Shown here piece by piece: positions 17,303-26,085 of a stretch of DNA of 64,000 bases (positions are counted from its first letter, which is position 1; the number at the start of each line of letters is the position of its first letter). Source of the DNA: Bradyrhizobium sp. (lineage in GTDB: Bacteria > Pseudomonadota > Alphaproteobacteria > Rhizobiales > Xanthobacteraceae); the NCBI RefSeq assembly GCF_016219575.1, contig NZ_JACRMG010000023.1, positions 186,001 through 250,000 on the forward strand, in the 5' to 3' direction. The notes under the pieces are model-generated. The model was not told the DNA's origin, ran no database searches, and saw only the letters and a program-made list of their open reading frames with translations. The translations under genes and the position numbers were made by a program.

Positions 17303-17875
17303 ATGCGAAGGCAGACGGCGGAAGTCCGCATGAGGATCGTGGACGCAGCCTACGAGTCGTTCTGGCGGCTGGGTTTCAGGAGAGCCAGCGTTGATTCCAT
17401 CGCAGCGCGTGCCGGACTGACCAAGCGCACCGTCTACGCCTACTTCCGCAGCAAGGACGATCTGCTCGCCGCCGTGCTGCAGCGATACGAGGAACTGGCC
17501 GAACTGCGGCTCGGGCATATTGGTGACCGCCTGCCTGCCGACCGCATCGGGCTGATCGATTCCTTTTTCGGTCAGTTGGGCGGATGGGCGAGCGCCACGC
17601 CGCGCTGGTCGGGCTCTGGATTCACCAGGCTCGTCGTCGAACTCGCCGATCTGCCCGGTCATCCCGCCCGCGCCATCGCCCGCCGCGCCAAGGCGAAGAC
17701 CGAATTATGGTTGGCTGAACGGCTGGCAAAAGCGAGCGTGAAGAACGCGCGCGAACGCTCCCGCGAGATCATGCTGCTGACGGAAGGTGCGATGGCACTC
17801 ACACTGATACATGGCGGGCGAAACTACATCGACGCTGCGGCCAGCGTTGCGAGGCGGCTCGTAAGGACACGATAA
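17303..17875 (+). CDS. TetR/AcrR-family transcriptional regulator
   Basis: 190 residues. The N-terminal HTH is clear: RASVDSIAARAGLTKRTVYAYFRSKDDLLAAVL. The C-terminal ligand domain is unassigned. Its divergent arrangement with the racemase-like gene suggests that it controls that enzyme and itself, probably in response to the pathway substrate. An RBS (CGGAGG) lies at about 17293-17298. Confidence 0.9.
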   Translation: MRRQTAEVRMRIVDAAYESFWRLGFRRASVDSIAARAGLTKRTVYAYFRSKDDLLAAVLQRYEELAELRLGHIGDRLPADRIGLIDSFFGQLGGWASATPRWSGSGFTRLVVELADLPGHPARAIARRAKAKTELWLAERLAKASVKNARERSREIMLLTEGAMALTLIHGGRNYIDAAASVARRLVRTR

Positions 17876-17963
17876 GATGGCCTCGTCGGCTGGTCCGTCG
17901 CCTTCGCGCCTTGCATGTCAAGGCAGTTCTGCAAGAATGGTGCACTTCGACTGGGGGGAAAGC

Positions 17964-19655
17964 ATGGTTGCCCGCGCGCATCGGTCTTTGCTCGGCGTTC
18001 CTGTCGCGGCGTTGCTCGGCGTCGGGTCGTTGCTGAGCTCGCCGGCAGCCGCTCGGCAATCACAGAATTGGGAATGGTGTTCCGGTCGCGGTCACCCGAC
18101 CCTGGATCAACGGCTGAGCGCGTGCACCAGCATCATCGAATCGGGTAACGAAACACGCGAGAACCTCGCACGCGCCTATGACGGCCGCGGCGTGGCCTAC
18201 CAAAACAAGGGCGAGCGCGATCGTGCGATACGCGACTTTGAGGAATCGGTCGCTCTCGATCCGGACAGCGCCTCCGGTCACCGCGTTCGCGGCAACGTGT
18301 ACAAGCTCAATGGAGACTTTGATCGCGCGATTGCCGAATACAATGAAGCGATCCGCCTCGATCCCCACGACGCGCGCGCTGTCCTCAATCGAGGCGGCGT
18401 CTATATTCAGAAGAAGGAGTACGACCGCGCCGTCGCCGACTGTTCGGAAGCGATAAGGCTGGATCCTGCCTTGGCCCCGGCCTTTCATGGTCGGGGATCG
18501 GCGTATCGCGCGAGGGGCGACACGAGTCAGGCCCTTTCCGATTTCTCCGAAGCGATCCGTTTGGAGCCGGGGGACGCAAACGCGTTCGTTGGCCGCGGCC
18601 AGACGTATGTCGATCAGAAGCAGTACGATAGCGCGATTGCCGACTTCAATGAAGCGATCCGCCTCGATCCCAATAAGCCGCTCGCTGTCTACTATCGAGG
18701 TGCCGCCCATCATCAGAAAAAGCAATACGACCGCGCGATTGCCGACTACAGTTTGGTACTTTCAATGCAGCCGCAGGGGCAATGGACTGCCTCCGCATTG
18801 AGTAATCGCTGCCAGGCGCGCTCCCTCGTTGGCGGCGACTTGCAATCCGCACTGGTCGACTGCACCGAAGCGATCCACCTCGATCCCAACGATGCGCGCG
18901 CTGTCCTCAACCGAGCCAGCCTCTATTATCTGAAGAAGGAGTACGACCGCGCCGTCGCCGACTGCTCGGAAGCCATAAGGCTGGATCCTGCCTTGGCCCC
19001 GGCCTTTTATAGTCGGGGATCGGCGCATCGCGCGAGAGGCGACACCAATCAGGCCATTGCCGATTTCACCGAAGCGATCCGATTGGAGCCGGGGAATGCA
19101 AACGCGTTCGTTGGCCGCGGCCAGACGTATGCCGATCAGAAACAGTACGATCGCGCGATTGCCGACTACAACGAAGCGATCCGCCTCGATCCCATTGGGC
19201 CGCTCGCTTTCCTCAATCGAGGCACCGCCTATCATCGGACACGGCAATACGACCGCGCGATTGCCGACTTCACTCTGGTACTTTCAATGCAGCCGCAGGG
19301 GCAGTTGACTGCCTCCGCATTGAGTAAACGCTGCCAGACGCGCTCGGTGGTTGGCCGCGACTTGCAAAGCACGCTCGCCGATTGCACGAACGCGCTGAAC
19401 CTTCTGCCGAATGACAACTGGATTCTGAGTTCGCGGGGATACACGTATCTCAGGCTGGGCGAACTCGATCGCTCGATCGCGGACTTCGACGCCGCGTTGA
19501 CGATCGATTCGAAGGTGGCGGTGTCGCTTTATGGACGCGGCCTTGCCAGACGGAGGGCGGGCGACAGTTTGGCTGCGGGCAAGGATTTCGACGCGGCAAG
19601 GGCGATCTGGCCCGGAGTCGCGAAGATGGTTGCGACGGAATACGGCCTGCAGTGA
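17964..19655 (+). CDS. Secreted TPR-repeat protein with internal duplication
   Basis: 563 residues. It has a signal peptide (MVARAHRSLLGVPVAALLGVGSLL...PAAA), a Cys-containing N-terminal part, then about a dozen TPR motifs of the form FxxAIxxYNEAIRLDP. A GGGGGG/GGGGAAAG purine run before the ATG at 17964 supports this start over upstream in-frame ATGs (17877, 17937). It is probably a periplasmic scaffold. The central repeats are nearly duplicated at DNA level with a 522-base period. The start lies 88 bp after the TetR gene, so cotranscription is possible. Confidence 0.85.
   Translation: MVARAHRSLLGVPVAALLGVGSLLSSPAAARQSQNWEWCSGRGHPTLDQRLSACTSIIESGNETRENLARAYDGRGVAYQNKGERDRAIRDFEESVALDPDSASGHRVRGNVYKLNGDFDRAIAEYNEAIRLDPHDARAVLNRGGVYIQKKEYDRAVADCSEAIRLDPALAPAFHGRGSAYRARGDTSQALSDFSEAIRLEPGDANAFVGRGQTYVDQKQYDSAIADFNEAIRLDPNKPLAVYYRGAAHHQKKQYDRAIADYSLVLSMQPQGQWTASALSNRCQARSLVGGDLQSALVDCTEAIHLDPNDARAVLNRASLYYLKKEYDRAVADCSEAIRLDPALAPAFYSRGSAHRARGDTNQAIADFTEAIRLEPGNANAFVGRGQTYADQKQYDRAIADYNEAIRLDPIGPLAFLNRGTAYHRTRQYDRAIADFTLVLSMQPQGQLTASALSKRCQTRSVVGRDLQSTLADCTNALNLLPNDNWILSSRGYTYLRLGELDRSIADFDAALTIDSKVAVSLYGRGLARRRAGDSLAAGKDFDAARAIWPGVAKMVATEYGLQ
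18340..19383 (+). repeat. Two tandem 522-bp near-identical units inside the TPR gene
   Basis: The segment from about 18340 recurs 522 bases later, in frame (174 codons). For example CTGTCCTCAA at 18379 and 18901, the GGATCCTGCCTTGGCCCCGG block at about 18461 and 18983, and the GCAGCCGCAGGGGCA block at about 18767 and 19289. Differences are scattered single bases, so the duplication is fairly recent. Confidence 0.85.
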
Positions 19656-19718
19656 CGCGCCGAGGCATCCGATGCCCTGCGTGTCTCGCGTCACGGCTCG
19701 ACTGATCGTCGCTGCACC

Positions 19719-21491
19719 CTACAGCCGGTAGGCCGTGCGGAAGCCGCCCCAGTGCCTGCCGCGCACGCGCACGGGCACGTCGATCTCGCGCATCATCACG
19801 GTGTTGCCGTTGCCCATGTCGCGGGCATAGGTCTGGATCAGATAGGCGCGGGTGTTCTGGCCGGCGGCGAGCCCCGCGACATCGTTGAAGATGCGGCGGT
19901 TGCGGCTGTTGGCGGTGTTGAAGGCGACGTCGCCCGGCTTCTGCGGGTGCGAGTAGATCTTGTTGTGGACGGGCAGGTAGCCGTTGCGGTCGATCATGGC
20001 GGCAAACGCCATGGTCTTGTCCTTGGCGAGGAACGCTTCCTGCAGCGGCGGCAGCGCGCGATCGGCCCACTCGAGGAATTTGGTGCGGTGCTGCACCGGA
20101 TTTGAGCCGGCGATTTCGACATAGTTGGTGTCGAACAGGTCCTCCAGAGAGACCGCGCCGCTGGCAACGCCGTCCTCGAAAATCTTCGTCAGCTCGCGGC
20201 CGGCTTCCATCGCCCGCGTCACTGCTTCGGTGTTGGCGTCCTGCAGCGCCCACAGCTTGTCTTCGATGTTCTCGATGGTCTTGGGCGCGGGCCGCTCGAA
20301 CTGCGCCTGCGTGCCGCCCTTCGTCTTGTCGCCGATCCGGATGCGGCAGTCGCCGATCTCGGCCAGCGTGGCCTCACAGCTCTGGCCGTGGACCAGCTTC
20401 TCCGCCTCCGGTCCGCAGATCAGGATGCCGTCGAGCGAAATCTCGTAGACCGACGCCGTCACGGTGCCGCGCTGCGTCTTCAACTCGATCTTGAGGCTGC
20501 AGGGCATCCGCTCGCGCTTCTGCGCCCCGCGCTCGTTCTGCCGCAGCAACACGGCGCAACGCGATTTCAGCTTCTTGGCGAACGTGGTAACGGCCTGGCC
20601 GGCCTTGGCGACGCTCATGCCATGCGCCTCGGCCTCCTTGGTCGCGCTGTCGATTTCGGCGGCGCTCTCGCCGACCGAGGCGATGAAGCTGGACGCCGAC
20701 GCGGCGTTGCCGCTCATCTCGCCGGTGGTTTCGCTCTGCTCGGCCACCGCGCCATTGACGTTCTCGAACACGGGACGGATCGCCTCGATCGCCTGCGAGA
20801 TGCGGTGCACGGCATCGGCGGAGCCGGCGGCGTCGCGCTGCAGCGCCTCGATCTTCTTGGTGATCTCTTCGGTGGCGTTCTGGGTCTGCACCGCCAGCGC
20901 CTTGACCTCGACGGCGACCACCGCAAAGCCCTTGCCGGCGGCGCCGGCGCGCGCCGCCTCGATGGTGGAATTGAGCGCCAGCAGCGTGGTCTGGCGCGCG
21001 ATCTGCGCGATCAAATTGACGACATTGCCGATCGCCGCGGACGATTCCCGCAGGCGGTCGACATTGGCGCGGGCTTCGCTCGCGGCAGCGCTGGCTTGGT
21101 CGGCGAGCTTGCCGGCGTCGCGCACCTGCGCGCCGATGCCCTGGGCGGAATGGGTGAACTTGTCGGCGGCGTGCGAGAAGGTAGTGGCGGTGGATTGCGC
21201 GGCGCTGGTGCGGTCGGTCAGCGCATCGGTGCGCTGGCGGATGGTGGTCAGCGTGGCGGCCGTAGCCTCCGCGCCGCCGGCAACCGCGCTCGCCGCCCGC
21301 TCGAGCTGGCCGATCATGGCGCCGAGTTCGAGCTCCAAGAGCTCGAGGACGGCTCGCGCCGCATCGCCTTCGGCCCCGGCCCCCGGCTCATTCGCCGGTA
21401 TGGTGGTAGTCGCAGACTTTGGCTCGCTCTTCGATTCCGGGGCAAGCACAGCAGATTCCAGCGGACGCTTTCGAAACAGGCCAAACGCCAT
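19719..21491 (-). CDS. Soluble methyl-accepting chemotaxis-type receptor with PilZ and C-terminal sensor domain
   Basis: 590 residues with no transmembrane segment. Order: N-terminal coiled coil, chemoreceptor signalling domain (hairpin tip around LIAQIARQTTLLALNSTIEAARAGAAGKGFAVVA, about 165-200), then a PilZ-like segment (KRERMPCSLKIEL ... VYEISLDGILI, about 320-390), then a C-terminal Cache-like domain (MIDRNGYLPVHNKIYSHPQ, NRRIFNDVAGLAAG, VPVRVRGRHWGGFRTAYRL). It probably couples a cytoplasmic ligand, and perhaps c-di-GMP, to CheA. The canonical RxxxR of PilZ is not clear, so nucleotide binding is unproven. The ATG at 21491 gives MAFGLFRKRP. Confidence 0.85.
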   Translation of the reverse strand: MAFGLFRKRPLESAVLAPESKSEPKSATTTIPANEPGAGAEGDAARAVLELLELELGAMIGQLERAASAVAGGAEATAATLTTIRQRTDALTDRTSAAQSTATTFSHAADKFTHSAQGIGAQVRDAGKLADQASAAASEARANVDRLRESSAAIGNVVNLIAQIARQTTLLALNSTIEAARAGAAGKGFAVVAVEVKALAVQTQNATEEITKKIEALQRDAAGSADAVHRISQAIEAIRPVFENVNGAVAEQSETTGEMSGNAASASSFIASVGESAAEIDSATKEAEAHGMSVAKAGQAVTTFAKKLKSRCAVLLRQNERGAQKRERMPCSLKIELKTQRGTVTASVYEISLDGILICGPEAEKLVHGQSCEATLAEIGDCRIRIGDKTKGGTQAQFERPAPKTIENIEDKLWALQDANTEAVTRAMEAGRELTKIFEDGVASGAVSLEDLFDTNYVEIAGSNPVQHRTKFLEWADRALPPLQEAFLAKDKTMAFAAMIDRNGYLPVHNKIYSHPQKPGDVAFNTANSRNRRIFNDVAGLAAGQNTRAYLIQTYARDMGNGNTVMMREIDVPVRVRGRHWGGFRTAYRL

Positions 21492-21688
21492 GGGGTGCTC
21501 TTGGTGATTGAAATTCGCGCCGCATCCTCTCATCCGTGCATGAAGTCATGGTTAACGGTGCCCCATTACTGGGCATACCTTTGGCTAAGGCGCCAAAAAG
21601 CCGCAGCAATCTTTGATTTTGCCCAATCTGCGGCCTATAAGGCCGCGCTTTCCACCCAACATTCCCCGTCGAATCTCGAGACCCAGCA

Positions 21689-22435
21689 ATGGCCGGCCAT
21701 TCCCAATTCAAGAACATCATGCACCGCAAGGGGCGGCAGGATGCCCAGAAGTCGAAGCTGTTCGGCAAGCTGGCGCGGGAAATTACGGTCGCGGCCAAGC
21801 TCGGGACCCCGGACCCCGCGATGAACCCCCGGCTGCGCGCGGCCATGCTGGCGGCGCGGCAGGAGAACATGCCCAAGGACAATATCGAGCGCGCCGTCAA
21901 GAAGGCGTTGGGCTCGGAGAGCGAGAACTATGACGAGATCCGCTACGAGGGCTATGGCCCCGGCGGTGTCGCCGTGATCGTCGAGGCCTTGACCGACAAC
22001 CGCAACCGGGCGGCCTCCGACATCCGCTCCTTCTTCACCAAATCCGGCGGCAATCTCGGCGAAACCGGCTCGGTGTCCTTCATGTTCGACCACACCGGCA
22101 TCATCGAATTTGACCGTGGCGTCGCGTCCGACGACGCCATGCTTGATGCCGCCATCGAAGCCGGCGCCGATGACGTTGTTTCCGGCGAGGGCGGCCACGA
22201 AATCTACGCCTCGCAGGGCACGTTCCGCGAGGTGGCGAAGGCGCTGGAAGCCAAATTCGGCGAGCCGCGCAAGGCGGCGATGACCTGGAAGCCGCAGAAC
22301 ACCATCGCGGTCGACGACGAGACCGGTGAAAAGTTGTTGAAGCTGATGGACCTGCTCAACGAGCACGACGACGTGCAGAACGTCTTCGCCAATTTCGAGG
22401 TGTCCGACGCGCTGATGGCCAAGATGGGCGGGTAG
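21689..22435 (+). CDS. yebC: YebC/PmpR-family DNA-binding regulator
   Basis: 248 residues, full length. It starts with the family signature MAGHSQFKNIMHRKGRQDAQ, followed by KLFGKLAREITVAAK, NIERAVKKALG, YEGYGPGGVAVIVEALTDNRNR and FTKSGGNLGETGSVSFMF. Family members act as transcriptional regulators or help translation of proline-rich stretches. It commonly precedes ruvC in alphaproteobacteria, as here. Confidence 0.95.
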   Translation: MAGHSQFKNIMHRKGRQDAQKSKLFGKLAREITVAAKLGTPDPAMNPRLRAAMLAARQENMPKDNIERAVKKALGSESENYDEIRYEGYGPGGVAVIVEALTDNRNRAASDIRSFFTKSGGNLGETGSVSFMFDHTGIIEFDRGVASDDAMLDAAIEAGADDVVSGEGGHEIYASQGTFREVAKALEAKFGEPRKAAMTWKPQNTIAVDDETGEKLLKLMDLLNEHDDVQNVFANFEVSDALMAKMGG

Positions 22436-22442
22436 GCCTGTC

Positions 22443-22535
22443 GTCGCCCGGCTTGACCGGGCGACCCAGCACGCCGGGACATCGAGATTGCCACTGAAGC
22501 TGCGGCGTAGTGGATACCCCGCTTTCGCGGGGTAT
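22443..22535. repeat. Dispersed repeat with two hairpins between yebC and ruvC
   Basis: GTCGCCCGG (22443-22451) pairs with CCGGGCGAC (22457-22465). ATACCCCGC (22514-22522) pairs with GCGGGGTAT (22527-22535) around TTTC. It resembles other intergenic palindromic elements of this chromosome and may end the yebC message. Confidence 0.75.
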
Positions 22536-22605
22536 GACGACCGGGGGCAGGGGACGGCGTTCTCTTTATGTTTCGTTCACGTCACTGTGGCGCTATCACT
22601 ACGCC

Positions 22606-23133
22606 ATGGCACCGCCTCCGATTCGCCAACCCGTCCGTATCCTCGGCATCGACCCGGGCCTGCGCCGCACCGGCTGGGGCATCATCGAGACCGAGGGCAA
22701 CCGGCTGACTTTCGTCGGCTGCGGGTCGGTGGAACCGCCGGACGATTTGCCGCTGGCAAGCCGCCTGCTCGCCATCCATGAGGGGCTCGCCGCCGTGCTC
22801 GGCAGCTACCAGCCGGCTGAGGCCGCGGTCGAGCAGACCTTTGTCAACAAGGACGGCGTCGCCACCTTGAAACTCGGGCAGGCGCGCGGTGTCGCCATGC
22901 TGGCGCCCGCGATGTTCGGCATATCGGTTGCCGAATACGCCCCGAACCAGGTCAAGAAGACGGTGGTCGGTGCAGGCCATGCCGACAAGAACCAGATCGC
23001 CGTCATGCTGAAGATTCTTCTGCCCAAGGCTGATCCGAAATCCCCCGACGCGGCGGACGCGCTCGCGATTGCCATCACCCACGCGCACCACCGCGCCAGC
23101 GTCGAACTGCGGCTGAAGGTGGCCGGTGCATGA
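22606..23133 (+). CDS. ruvC: Holliday junction resolvase RuvC
   Basis: 175 residues, full length. It cuts four-way junctions with RuvAB. The four acidic catalytic residues are visible: Asp16 in LGIDPGLR, Glu76 in AAVEQTF, and Asp148/Asp151 in SPDAADALAIAI. The ATG at 22606 gives a normal N-terminus; upstream frame runs into the repeat. RuvC is normally adjacent to ruvA and ruvB, but here a 25-kb island separates them. Confidence 0.97.
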   Translation: MAPPPIRQPVRILGIDPGLRRTGWGIIETEGNRLTFVGCGSVEPPDDLPLASRLLAIHEGLAAVLGSYQPAEAAVEQTFVNKDGVATLKLGQARGVAMLAPAMFGISVAEYAPNQVKKTVVGAGHADKNQIAVMLKILLPKADPKSPDAADALAIAITHAHHRASVELRLKVAGA

Positions 23134-24914
23134 TGGGCGTGCCCCACACTCAGCGTCATGCCCGGGCTTGTCCCGGGCATCCACGCCTTTCTTTGCCTGC
23201 CACAAAGACGTGGATGGCCGGGACAAGCCCGGGCTTTGACCGAAACTGACAATCGGGATGAGGCGGTGTCAGGCGCGGGTTTGTAGCCGGGTTTTCCGGT
23301 GCGGTCGATCCAGTCGAGAATGGCGCCAAGTTCGCCTTGCAGGGTGACGGAGAGGTCGCGGCGTGTCGGGCCGGGCGTGATGACAATCCGGTCGATGATC
23401 TCGCGGATGGCCTCGGCCGCCTCCGCCGCGTCGTCGGGGTGGTCGAACGCGGCGGTCAGGCGCTCGATCCTGCGGCGGTAGGTCTCGGCAATGCCGGGGT
23501 GCATGTCAGGAGCGTCCTGCGGGGCGTCCGACGTGCGGGCGGTAAGGCTGTCCTGTCTGGCCTCAAGCTCGGTGAGCCGCTCGGACAGGGCGCGGTGCCA
23601 GCCGCCTTGCTCGATGACGCGCACGATCTCGGCAATGGCTTTTCCGGTTTCGGCAAGCTCGCGGCGCGTGGCGTCGGCTGTATTGCGGCGCTCACGGTTG
23701 AGCCGATTGGTTTCTTGCGTATAGGCGCGCATGGCTTCCGCCGCCATTTCCGGCATCATCATGCGCCCGCGCAGGCCGGTCAGCACGCGGGCTTCCAGCG
23801 CCTCTCGGGCGATGGTTCGGGCATTGTCGCAGCCGCTGCCCAATACGTGGTTGGTGCAGGCGTAGCGGTCCTGCCCGCGCCGGGCATAGGAGCCTCCGCA
23901 GCAGCCACAGAACAACAGGCCGGAAAGCAGGGTGCGTGGGCGATGGGTGGCGTTCAGTGCGCCATTCCTGGCGAGGCTGCGCTTCGTGCCTTCGCGCGAC
24001 GCCTCGATCTGGTTCTTGTAGAGCGCCGTCAATTCGTCCTGCCGCGCCTTGGCGGCGTCCCATAGGTCCTGCGGCACGATGCGAAGCTCGGGAGCCTCGG
24101 AGCGTATCCATTCGCTTTCAGGATTGAGCCGATACGCAAAGTGGCCGGTGTCGGGGTTCTTGAGCTTCTTCTGCCGGTTCCAGCGGATCACGCCGACATA
24201 GAGTTCGCAATTCAGGATGCCGGAACTGATGATCCGGTTGCCCCTGATCGTGGTGTCGTTCCAGCGCTTGCCGGTCGGACTCGGGATGCCGTCGCGGTTC
24301 AAGTCTGCGGCGATGCGTTGCGGTCCCTTGCCGGCGACATATTCGCGGAAGATGCGCCGCACGATCTCGGCCTGTTCCTCGATGATCTCGCGTTCGCCCC
24401 GGATCGGCTCGCCGCGCGCGTCGAGCTGGTGGACGACGCGGTAGCCATAGGCATTGCCGCCGCCAATCTTGCCCGCCTCGATGCGCCCCCTGATGCCGCG
24501 ATGGGTCTTGATGGCGAGGTCTTTGAGAAACAGGGCATTCATGGTGCCCTTGAGGCCGACATGAAGCTCGTTGATCTCGCCTTCCGACAGGGTGAAGATC
24601 GTCACCCCCGCAAAGCGCAGGCGCTTGAAGACGCCCGCCACGTCCTCCTGATCGCGGCTGATGCGGTCTAGCGCCTCGGACAGCACCATGTCGAAGCGAT
24701 CGGCCTGCGCGTCGGCAAGCAGCGACTGGATGCCCAAACGGATGAGGGAAGCGCCGGATATGGCGCGATCGGAATAGGAATCCACAATAGTCCAGCCCTC
24801 GCGGACGGCGCGCTCGCGGCACTGGCGCAACTGATCCTCGATGGAAGCATCGCGCTGGTTGTCGGAGGAGTAGCGGGCATAGAGTGCAACGCGGGGCGTT
24901 GGACGGGTAGTCAT
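22806..24914 (-). CDS. Large serine recombinase (site-specific integrase) of the island
   Basis: 702 residues as it stands. The N-terminal resolvase domain begins VALYARYSSDNQRDASIEDQLRQC (catalytic Ser in YSSDNQ) and has the arginine-rich helix around LSEALDRISRDQEDVAG. A recombinase domain follows (GGNAYGYRV, NRDGIPSPTGKRWNDTTIRGN), then a zinc-ribbon (LLFCGCCGGSY ... YACTNH ... CDN) and a coiled coil. From about residue 563 the frame crosses the left junction and reads the antisense of ruvC; that tail is not native. In a circular form the frame would end after about 576 residues. GTG/ATG choice: ATG 24914. Confidence 0.93.
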   Translation of the reverse strand: MTTRPTPRVALYARYSSDNQRDASIEDQLRQCRERAVREGWTIVDSYSDRAISGASLIRLGIQSLLADAQADRFDMVLSEALDRISRDQEDVAGVFKRLRFAGVTIFTLSEGEINELHVGLKGTMNALFLKDLAIKTHRGIRGRIEAGKIGGGNAYGYRVVHQLDARGEPIRGEREIIEEQAEIVRRIFREYVAGKGPQRIAADLNRDGIPSPTGKRWNDTTIRGNRIISSGILNCELYVGVIRWNRQKKLKNPDTGHFAYRLNPESEWIRSEAPELRIVPQDLWDAAKARQDELTALYKNQIEASREGTKRSLARNGALNATHRPRTLLSGLLFCGCCGGSYARRGQDRYACTNHVLGSGCDNARTIAREALEARVLTGLRGRMMMPEMAAEAMRAYTQETNRLNRERRNTADATRRELAETGKAIAEIVRVIEQGGWHRALSERLTELEARQDSLTARTSDAPQDAPDMHPGIAETYRRRIERLTAAFDHPDDAAEAAEAIREIIDRIVITPGPTRRDLSVTLQGELGAILDWIDRTGKPGYKPAPDTASSRLSVSVKARACPGHPRLCGRQRKAWMPGTSPGMTLSVGHAHHAPATFSRSSTLARWCAWVMAIASASAASGDFGSALGRRIFSMTAIWFLSAWPAPTTVFLTWFGAYSATDMPNIAGASMATPRACPSFKVATPSLLTKVCSTAASAGW
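23154..23232. repeat. Left part of a palindromic dispersed repeat, interrupted by the island
   Basis: CGTCATGCCCGGGCTTGTCC and GGGCATCCACG, then a spacer, then ACGTGGATGGCCGGGACAAG and CCCGG. It matches the uninterrupted element at 63154-63230 up to base 23232, where similarity stops. The remaining arm resumes at 48456. Confidence 0.85.
23208..23243. other. attL, left junction of the island
   Basis: Bases 23208-23232 equal 63198-63222 of the intact repeat. The shared core with attR is GCCCGG (23227-23232). Immediately inside the island is TTTGACCGA (23235-23243), which recurs inverted at the right end (48443-48451). Crossover is inferred to lie within GCCCGG. Confidence 0.85.
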
Positions 24915-24927
24915 CGGGGCGATCCTT

Positions 24928-25161
24928 TCACTCCTTGTCGGCCTCGCCCTCCGATCCTTCGGAAGCAACAGACCGGTTGTCGTTTGCGGCGGTGAGCGCC
25001 GCGTAATCCTCACGCGCCATGCGGCGGCCAATGATGCGGGCCAGCGTCTGCGCTACCCGGTCGATCTTGCGCCAGGTCTCCGCGCTCGGCTTCTCGGCGT
25101 CCGGCTCGCCGATATTGTCATTCGCCGGCTTGAACCGTTCCGGCTCGGTGTCGTCTTCCAT
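24928..25161 (-). CDS. Small hypothetical protein upstream of the recombinase gene
   Basis: 77 residues, acidic at both ends, with a central helix AETWRKIDRVAQTLARIIGRRMAREDYAAL. It contains the PANDN motif twice in related form (FKPANDN, TAANDN), a pattern seen in small genes next to such recombinases. ATG 25161 is chosen over an upstream ATG at 25260. It ends 13 bp before the recombinase start and is probably cotranscribed; it may be an accessory or directionality factor, but that is a guess. Confidence 0.6.
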   Translation of the reverse strand: MEDDTEPERFKPANDNIGEPDAEKPSAETWRKIDRVAQTLARIIGRRMAREDYAALTAANDNRSVASEGSEGEADKE

Positions 25162-25312
25162 GCCGTTTCCCGCACTGTTTTTCGAGACAAACAGGCATGA
25201 AGCGGCGGCGAAGCCGGAATGAAAAGACCTGATTTCCCTTCGTCGTACAGGAGCCGGCAAATACTTGCGAACGGCGGCATTTGCGTAGGTCGCTCCATAC
25301 GCATCACGTCAC

Positions 25313-25621
25313 TCATGCCGCGCGCTTCAACGGACGTGCGCGCTCCACGCGCTTGCGTTCCTTCGGAGTGTTCATCACCTCCCAAAGATCACTGCGCCGC
25401 TGCACGTTGAGCCAGAAGTCGGGGCTGTTGCCGAAGACGCGGGCCAGAATCAAGGCCGTCGCGGCGGTAACGTTCCTGCGGTCGCCGCACAACTCGTTGA
25501 CGTGCTTGCGCTGAACGCCCATCGCCTCGGCGAGCGCGCCCTGCGTCAGGCCCATCGGCTCCATGAACTCTTCAGTCAAAATCTCTCCGACCGTCGCCGG
25601 CTTGCGTTTGGTGGTCAGCAT
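25313..25621 (-). CDS. higA: HigA-type antitoxin (XRE family)
   Basis: 102 residues. The family signature is TVGEILTEEFMEPMGLTQGALAEAMGVQRKHVNELC with a helix-turn-helix, followed by RVFGNSPDFWLNVQRRSDLWE, typical of HigA. It neutralises HigB and represses the operon. It lies 13 bp downstream of higB, the inverted toxin-first order characteristic of higBA. Confidence 0.92.
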   Translation of the reverse strand: MLTTKRKPATVGEILTEEFMEPMGLTQGALAEAMGVQRKHVNELCGDRRNVTAATALILARVFGNSPDFWLNVQRRSDLWEVMNTPKERKRVERARPLKRAA

Positions 25622-25634
25622 GGTTGCCTCGCTC

Positions 25635-25931
25635 TCATCGGTAGCTGTGATCGTCCAGATAAATCCCGTCCGCCTCGCCGCGCTCACCATCCCAGCGGAA
25701 AATCAGCCGCCATTGCTGATTGACACGGATCGAATGAAACCCCGCCAGATTGCCGCGCAGCTTCTCGAAGTGATTGCTTGGCGGCATGCGCAAGTCCTGA
25801 TCGGTCACGGCGTCGTCAATCATCTGGAGTTTTCTGAACAACCGGGCTTCAAGATCGGGCGGGATGTTACGGGAATGGGCATCGTCCACGAAGAAAGCCC
25901 GCAACCAGCCATCCCGAAAGCCAACGATCAT
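25635..25931 (-). CDS. higB: HigB-type toxin (RelE superfamily)
   Basis: 98 residues. The RelE/HigB fold is suggested by LFRKLQMIDDAVTDQDLRMPPSNHFEKLRGNLAGFHSIRVNQQWRLIFRW and a C-terminal IYLDDHSYR (active-site His and Tyr/Arg region). HigB cleaves mRNA at the ribosome. With higA it probably stabilises the island against loss. Confidence 0.92.
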   Translation of the reverse strand: MIVGFRDGWLRAFFVDDAHSRNIPPDLEARLFRKLQMIDDAVTDQDLRMPPSNHFEKLRGNLAGFHSIRVNQQWRLIFRWDGERGEADGIYLDDHSYR

Positions 25932-26085
25932 TCCGTCACTCCAACTCAGAGTCTTTGTACCACCCTATAACTCATTTTTCAAGGATGATTTCCACCCCGC
26001 CGCTACTTCTTCGTTCCGGGATGGGAGCGCGACCGCGCTCACAATCCACCCTGGTCTGCTTGACAAGCCATCACCGGGGCGGCGG

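Noticed and set aside
23157..23220. Hairpin after ruvC as a plain rho-independent terminator
   Set aside because: It has no T-run, and the same unit occurs intact at 63.2 kb, so it is better explained as a dispersed repeat that served as the insertion site.
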